Source: DATAWK01 sp036267255 (GTDB taxonomy: Bacteria; Acidobacteriota; Terriglobia; Terriglobales; Acidobacteriaceae). Taken from it: a stretch of 64,000 bases of DNA. The DNA lies in the NCBI GenBank assembly GCA_036267255.1, contig DATAWK010000016.1, positions 3,837-67,836 on the forward strand. Direction: 5' to 3'. Shown one piece after another: positions 60,625 to 64,000 of the stretch. Position 1 is the stretch's first letter; each line of letters starts with the position of its first letter. A program made the translations under genes and the position numbers. The notes under the pieces were generated by a model, which saw only the letters and a program-made list of their open reading frames with translations, did no database searches and was not told the DNA's origin.

Positions 60625-62001
60625 ATGATCAATCGCAGGAGCTTTCTCAAAGCCGCAGGGGTGGCAACGGCGGAAACGCTCGCCGCAACAAAAATCTATG
60701 GACTCGCCGGCACTCCGATTGCCGGCACTCCCCTCACCGGCGCGCAAAGCGAACCCGCTCGCCCCATCTCCGCGAACGATCACATTCAGATCGCGTTGAT
60801 CGGCGCGGGCGGTCAGGGCCAGTTCGATACCTCCGTCGCCTTGCAGATTCCCGGCATCAAGCTCGTCGCCGTGTCGGATTGTTACGACGGCCGCCTCGCG
60901 CACACCAAGGAGCTTTGGGGTGACGATCTCTTCACCACGCGCGATTACAAAGAAGTCCTCGCCCGCAAGGATATCGACGCCGTCATCATCGGCACTCCGG
61001 ACCACTGGCACAAACAGGTTGCCGTCGATGCCATGAAAGCAGGCAAGGATGTCTACTGCGAAAAGCCCATGATCCACCGCTACACCGACGGCCCGGAGAT
61101 GATCGAGGCCGCGCGCTCCACCAACCGCATCATCCAGATCGGCAGCCAGCGCGTCAGTTCCGTCATCTATGCCAAGGCCAAGGAGCTGCTCGCCTCCGGC
61201 GCCATCGGCAAACTCAACATGGTCACCGCCTGGTGGGATCGCAACTCCGCCATCGGCGCCTGGGACTACACCATCCCGCTCGACGCTTCCGTCGTGACCT
61301 GCGACTGGCGGCAATTTCTGGGCACCGCGCCGGAGATTCCCTTCAGCTCCGAGCAGTTTTTCCAGTGGCGCAAGTGGAAGGCCTACGGCAGCGGCGTGGC
61401 GGGCGACCTCTTTGTCCATCTCTTCAGCGGAACGCACTTCGTCACCGGCGCGCGCGGTCCGGTCCGCGCCATGGCCACCGGCGGCCTGCGCTTCTGGAAA
61501 GATGGCCGCAATGTGCCCGACGTCATGGTCGCCCTCTTCGACTATCCCGAAGGCTTCAACCTCAGCCTCCGCGTCAACTTCGTCGATGGCGGCTCGGAAA
61601 GTGAAGGACTCATCTTCACCGGCTCGGAAGGCACCATGGAAATTGACGGTGACAGTGTCAGCGTCAGCAGCTCGCCGCGCGAGACGGAGCCCGGCTATAC
61701 CGTCCAGACCTTCACCGATGCCATGCAGACGCAAATTCTCAAGCAATACCGCGAGAAATATCCCGTTCCGCATCCTCTCGGTGCGCCGCCGCTCGGATAC
61801 GAAAAGTTCGTCGCCGCGCCCGGCTACCTCGACAGCTACAGCCACTTCGTAAATTTCTTCAACGCCGTTCGCACACGCCAGCCCGTGGTTGAAGATGCCG
61901 TCTTCGGCTACCGCGCTGCGGGAGCTGCCCTGCTCAGCAACATCAGCTATGAACGCGGCACCGTCGTTCATTGGGATCCCTACACAATGAAGCTGGGATA
62001 A
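60625..62001 (+). CDS. Tat-exported Gfo/Idh/MocA oxidoreductase
   Basis: 458 residues. A Tat signal (INRRSFLKAAGVATAETLAA) is followed by the Rossmann core IQIALIGAGGQGQFDTSVA, VIIGTPDHWHKQV and DVYCEKPMIHRYT, the last with the conserved Lys of the family. The C-terminal part fits GFO_IDH_MocA_C (GSGVAGDLFVHLFSGTHFVT). Such enzymes oxidise or dehydrate sugars with tightly bound NAD(P); the substrate is unknown. GGAAAGGGAA lies nine bases before the ATG. It follows the GMC gene after 145 bases and likely works on the same sugar pathway. Confidence 0.88.
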   Translation: MINRRSFLKAAGVATAETLAATKIYGLAGTPIAGTPLTGAQSEPARPISANDHIQIALIGAGGQGQFDTSVALQIPGIKLVAVSDCYDGRLAHTKELWGDDLFTTRDYKEVLARKDIDAVIIGTPDHWHKQVAVDAMKAGKDVYCEKPMIHRYTDGPEMIEAARSTNRIIQIGSQRVSSVIYAKAKELLASGAIGKLNMVTAWWDRNSAIGAWDYTIPLDASVVTCDWRQFLGTAPEIPFSSEQFFQWRKWKAYGSGVAGDLFVHLFSGTHFVTGARGPVRAMATGGLRFWKDGRNVPDVMVALFDYPEGFNLSLRVNFVDGGSESEGLIFTGSEGTMEIDGDSVSVSSSPRETEPGYTVQTFTDAMQTQILKQYREKYPVPHPLGAPPLGYEKFVAAPGYLDSYSHFVNFFNAVRTRQPVVEDAVFGYRAAGAALLSNISYERGTVVHWDPYTMKLG

Positions 62002-62019
62002 AGGCCTGCGTTTTTGTAA

Positions 62020-62051
62020 AACGGGATGGCCCTGGCGCCATTCCGTTTTGC
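62020..62051. terminator. Bidirectional terminator between convergent genes
   Basis: AAAACGGGATGG, loop ccctggcg, CCATTCCGTTTT; one position pairs as G-U in the RNA. It has TTTT on both strands and lies between the gene ending at 62001 and the minus-strand gene ending at 62056. Confidence 0.75.
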
Positions 62052-62055
62052 CGTT

Positions 62056-63144
62056 TCAGGGTGCCGCACCCGGCAAAGGCTGCGCACTCCGCGACGGTTT
62101 GCCTCCGCGGTGCAGCTTGGGAATCACAAATTCCTGCAGCAGCGCACCGGCTGCGCCTGCGGCCAGACCGATCAGCGCATTGTCGACGGTCACGCCTGCG
62201 CCATTGCGGTCCGACGCCGGATAGTAAATGTTCGAAATTCCCGCCGAAGCCATCGTGCCCAGCACGTTGGAATAATTCGGCTCCCAGCGTCCGTTGTCGC
62301 CCTTGCAGATCACCACCGTGGAAATGGCATACAACGCCCGCGAGCGAATGCTCCCCGTGCCCTTGTAAAAATAGCGCGGGTCCTGATGCAGCACCGACGG
62401 CAGAATCGCGCCGCCGATCATTACGCCGACAAAGCCATCGGCATAGCTGGCGCCAAAGCGTTTCGCATAGCCCTCGCTTCCCTGGCCATACCCGCTAAAG
62501 TCGTTTTGCCATTGCTGGATGCCCGCAATCGCGCCAGAGCCCAGAAAGGTCACCGGATCGATCGATGTCCTCCACGCCAGCCGAAATTTCTGCCCGGCGG
62601 TCAGCGACGGAGCATTCCAGTCATAGGTCGTATAAAAATTGGGAAAGACACCCAGCACGCGCTGCTTTTCCTCCACGTGCATCTGTTCTTCGGCCAGATC
62701 GTATTGGGAGTACACCGCATGCACGCTGGTCATCGCTGTCGCGACCCGCAGTGTTATATCCGGCATCGCGTAATACTCCCCTTGCGCCAGAGCAATCCTG
62801 GCTCCCGTCCAGTCCGTAAATCCATCGGCCGTGACGGTCACTGCATACGTTCCCGGCTGCAGCCCGGTAAAGTTGAAATTTCCCGTGCCGTCGGAGACCA
62901 GCGTCCGCTGCGTCTTCAGAACATCGCTCTTCAGCGTGATCACCGCGCCCATCACCACCGCTTCGGTGGGATCCGTTACCGTGCCATGAATGCTTCCGCC
63001 CGCTGGATGCGCGACCGTCTGGGAATCAAGCACCGGCGGAAGCGACTGTGCGTGCGCGCCCGGACCAAGCATTCCGCCCAGGAAAATTGCGCACAAAATC
63101 GATGGAATGCTTCGCAGTCGATGCAATGGATAGGGTCGGTGCAC
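62056..63144 (-). CDS. Exported protein with carboxypeptidase-like domain and YGQG/GASYAD domain
   Basis: About 362 residues. A signal region (PSILCAIFLGGMLGPGAHAQ) is followed by a CarboxypepD_reg-like beta domain (GSIHGTVTDPTEAVVMGAVI, TYAVTVTADGFTDW; about 50-130), then the same domain as the protein at 42086: EKQRVLGVFPNFYTTYDW, FSGYGQGSEGYAKRFGASYA, LPSVLHQDPRYFYKGTGS and PNYSNVLGTMASAGISNIYY. GTG at 63144 was chosen as it begins the signal sequence; there is no clear ribosome site, so the start is uncertain. Function unknown. Confidence 0.7.
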   Translation of the reverse strand: MHRPYPLHRLRSIPSILCAIFLGGMLGPGAHAQSLPPVLDSQTVAHPAGGSIHGTVTDPTEAVVMGAVITLKSDVLKTQRTLVSDGTGNFNFTGLQPGTYAVTVTADGFTDWTGARIALAQGEYYAMPDITLRVATAMTSVHAVYSQYDLAEEQMHVEEKQRVLGVFPNFYTTYDWNAPSLTAGQKFRLAWRTSIDPVTFLGSGAIAGIQQWQNDFSGYGQGSEGYAKRFGASYADGFVGVMIGGAILPSVLHQDPRYFYKGTGSIRSRALYAISTVVICKGDNGRWEPNYSNVLGTMASAGISNIYYPASDRNGAGVTVDNALIGLAAGAAGALLQEFVIPKLHRGGKPSRSAQPLPGAAP

Positions 63145-63403
63145 AAATTTATTCGATTCTATCTTGATAGACGTTCTTCCACCCCCGGTAGACGCTTTGG
63201 AACCGGGATTTCTTCTCCATCGCCTCCACGCACCGCGGAAATCTCCTCTTTTCCCGATGGCTGCGGCTCCCTTGTCGGCCTCGCGTTCGCCCGGTTCCCC
63301 TGAACGATGGCTGGCAGTCGATAGCAACAGGAAAACTGGTCTAGTATGGATGGGATGATTTTCTCGTCTCTTTCCATCTCCTGAAAAAAAGGTGCTTCTT
63401 TTT

Positions 63404-64000
63404 ATGGCTATGACTGCCCGTTGGTTCGCACGTTCCGCAATGGCTTTGTTTTCAGCGCTGTTTCTCCTCGGCGCAGCGCATGCGCAAACCGCGCCTCAGT
63501 ATCCCGACTACCCCAGCGAAACACCCGCCACCTTCCATGTGCCCACCGAGGGCATGAACTACACCCGCCGCGACGTCATGATTCCCATGCGCGATGGCGT
63601 CAAACTGCACACCGTCATCCTCATTCCCAAGGGGGCGAAGCACGCCGGCATCCTGCTCACGCGCACGCCGTATAACGCAACGGCGCTCACGACGAACGCC
63701 TACAGCACCGATCTCGGCACCAGCCTCTGGGGTTATGACAATGCCACCGAAACCATCATCGACGGGGGCTACATTCGCGTGGTGCAGGACATTCGCGGCA
63801 AGTACGGCAGCGAAGGCGACTTCGTCATGAACCGGCCCTTCCACGGCCCGCTCAACCCCACGCCGGTCGATGAATCGACCGACACCTACGACACCATCGA
63901 CTGGCTGGTAAAAAACATACCCGAATCGAATGGCAAGGTTGGCATTCTCGGCATCTCGTACGACGGTTTCCTTTCGCTCACCCCGCTGGTGCATCCGCAT
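63404..64000 (+). CDS. CocE/NonD-family hydrolase or X-Pro dipeptidase-like, 5' part
   Basis: 199 residues visible; the gene runs off the right edge with no stop codon. A signal peptide (SAMALFSALFLLGAAHAQ) is followed by VMIPMRDGVKLHTVILIPKG, ILLTRTPYNA, VVQDIRGKYGSEGDF and the nucleophile elbow GISYDGFLSL, whose Ser is the catalytic residue in CocE/NonD and X-Pro dipeptidyl-peptidase S15 enzymes. The Asp and His of the triad lie beyond the window. It is likely a secreted esterase, amidase or peptidase. Upstream ribosome site is AAAGGTG. Confidence 0.85.
   Translation, partial: MAMTARWFARSAMALFSALFLLGAAHAQTAPQYPDYPSETPATFHVPTEGMNYTRRDVMIPMRDGVKLHTVILIPKGAKHAGILLTRTPYNATALTTNAYSTDLGTSLWGYDNATETIIDGGYIRVVQDIRGKYGSEGDFVMNRPFHGPLNPTPVDESTDTYDTIDWLVKNIPESNGKVGILGISYDGFLSLTPLVHPH

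Noticed and set aside
60523..61971. A 482-codon minus-strand frame opposite the Gfo/Idh/MocA gene
   Set aside because: Shadow of the plus-strand enzyme with a Tat signal and an EKP motif.
1..64000. tRNA, rRNA, insertion sequences or prophage genes
   Set aside because: No cloverleaf, rRNA signature, transposase DDE motif or phage structural protein was recognised on either strand; a covariance-model scan would be needed to exclude small RNAs.

Overview
The window looks like chromosome from an Acidobacteriota species, most likely Acidobacteriaceae/Terriglobia (subdivision 1). The evidence is a high G+C, Cys/His-poor proteome, six very large MacB/FtsX-type permeases of the 'acidobacterial duplicated orphan permease' (ADOP) type, five of them paired with a small PadR repressor, a BshC bacillithiol enzyme, Tat-exported sugar oxidoreductases and many lineage-type secreted proteins of unknown function. 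I saw no rRNA, tRNA, CRISPR array, transposase or phage gene.

Layout. 1-6 kb: 3' end of a PCYCGC-type Cys-rich protein, an MHYT-PAS-GGDEF-EAL c-di-GMP enzyme, a SAM methyltransferase, and a minus-strand C45-like hydrolase. 5.7-8.8 kb: first PadR-ADOP module, with paired inverted repeats over its promoter. 9-11.2 kb: an acetyltransferase and a convergent FAD monooxygenase preceded by a 19-bp tandem array. 11.3-14.5 kb: second PadR-ADOP module. 15-18 kb: cysteine desulfurase and MnmA (tRNA thiolation), then a small gene flanked by 41-bp direct repeats. 18.4-20.9 kb: an ADOP without prefix domain or PadR. 21-30 kb: envelope proteins (coiled-coil membrane protein, YtxH, BON lipoprotein), a GH57 glucan enzyme, and a 1243-residue VCBS/Ig-like secreted protein. 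30-35.4 kb: zinc-ribbon protein, BshC, DUF2520 reductase, Nudix hydrolase, cold-shock protein and a small secreted protein. 35.5-41.6 kb: PolX, two membrane proteins, a ThiO-like oxidase and citrate synthase, followed by a tandem array. 42-45.5 kb: three exported proteins including a Tat carboxylesterase.

45.5-57.8 kb is a regulator/permease block: a PadR-ADOP module, a divergent PadR + prefix-domain membrane protein + TlpA-like gene set, two small exported proteins, then two PadR-ADOP modules in tandem. 58-64 kb: a GAD subunit 3-like + GMC oxidoreductase + Gfo/Idh/MocA cluster, a second member of the secreted family seen at 42 kb, and the 5' end of a CocE/NonD-type hydrolase cut by the window edge.

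The most system-like feature is the set of PadR-ADOP modules. Four of the six PadR genes have their own clear inverted repeat at the promoter, with a different sequence each time, and two appear to be leaderless or nearly so. No ABC ATPase gene lies in the window. A second theme is unusual short tandem repeats between and inside genes. Two of the intergenic arrays, 19 kb apart, share a 13-bp core.
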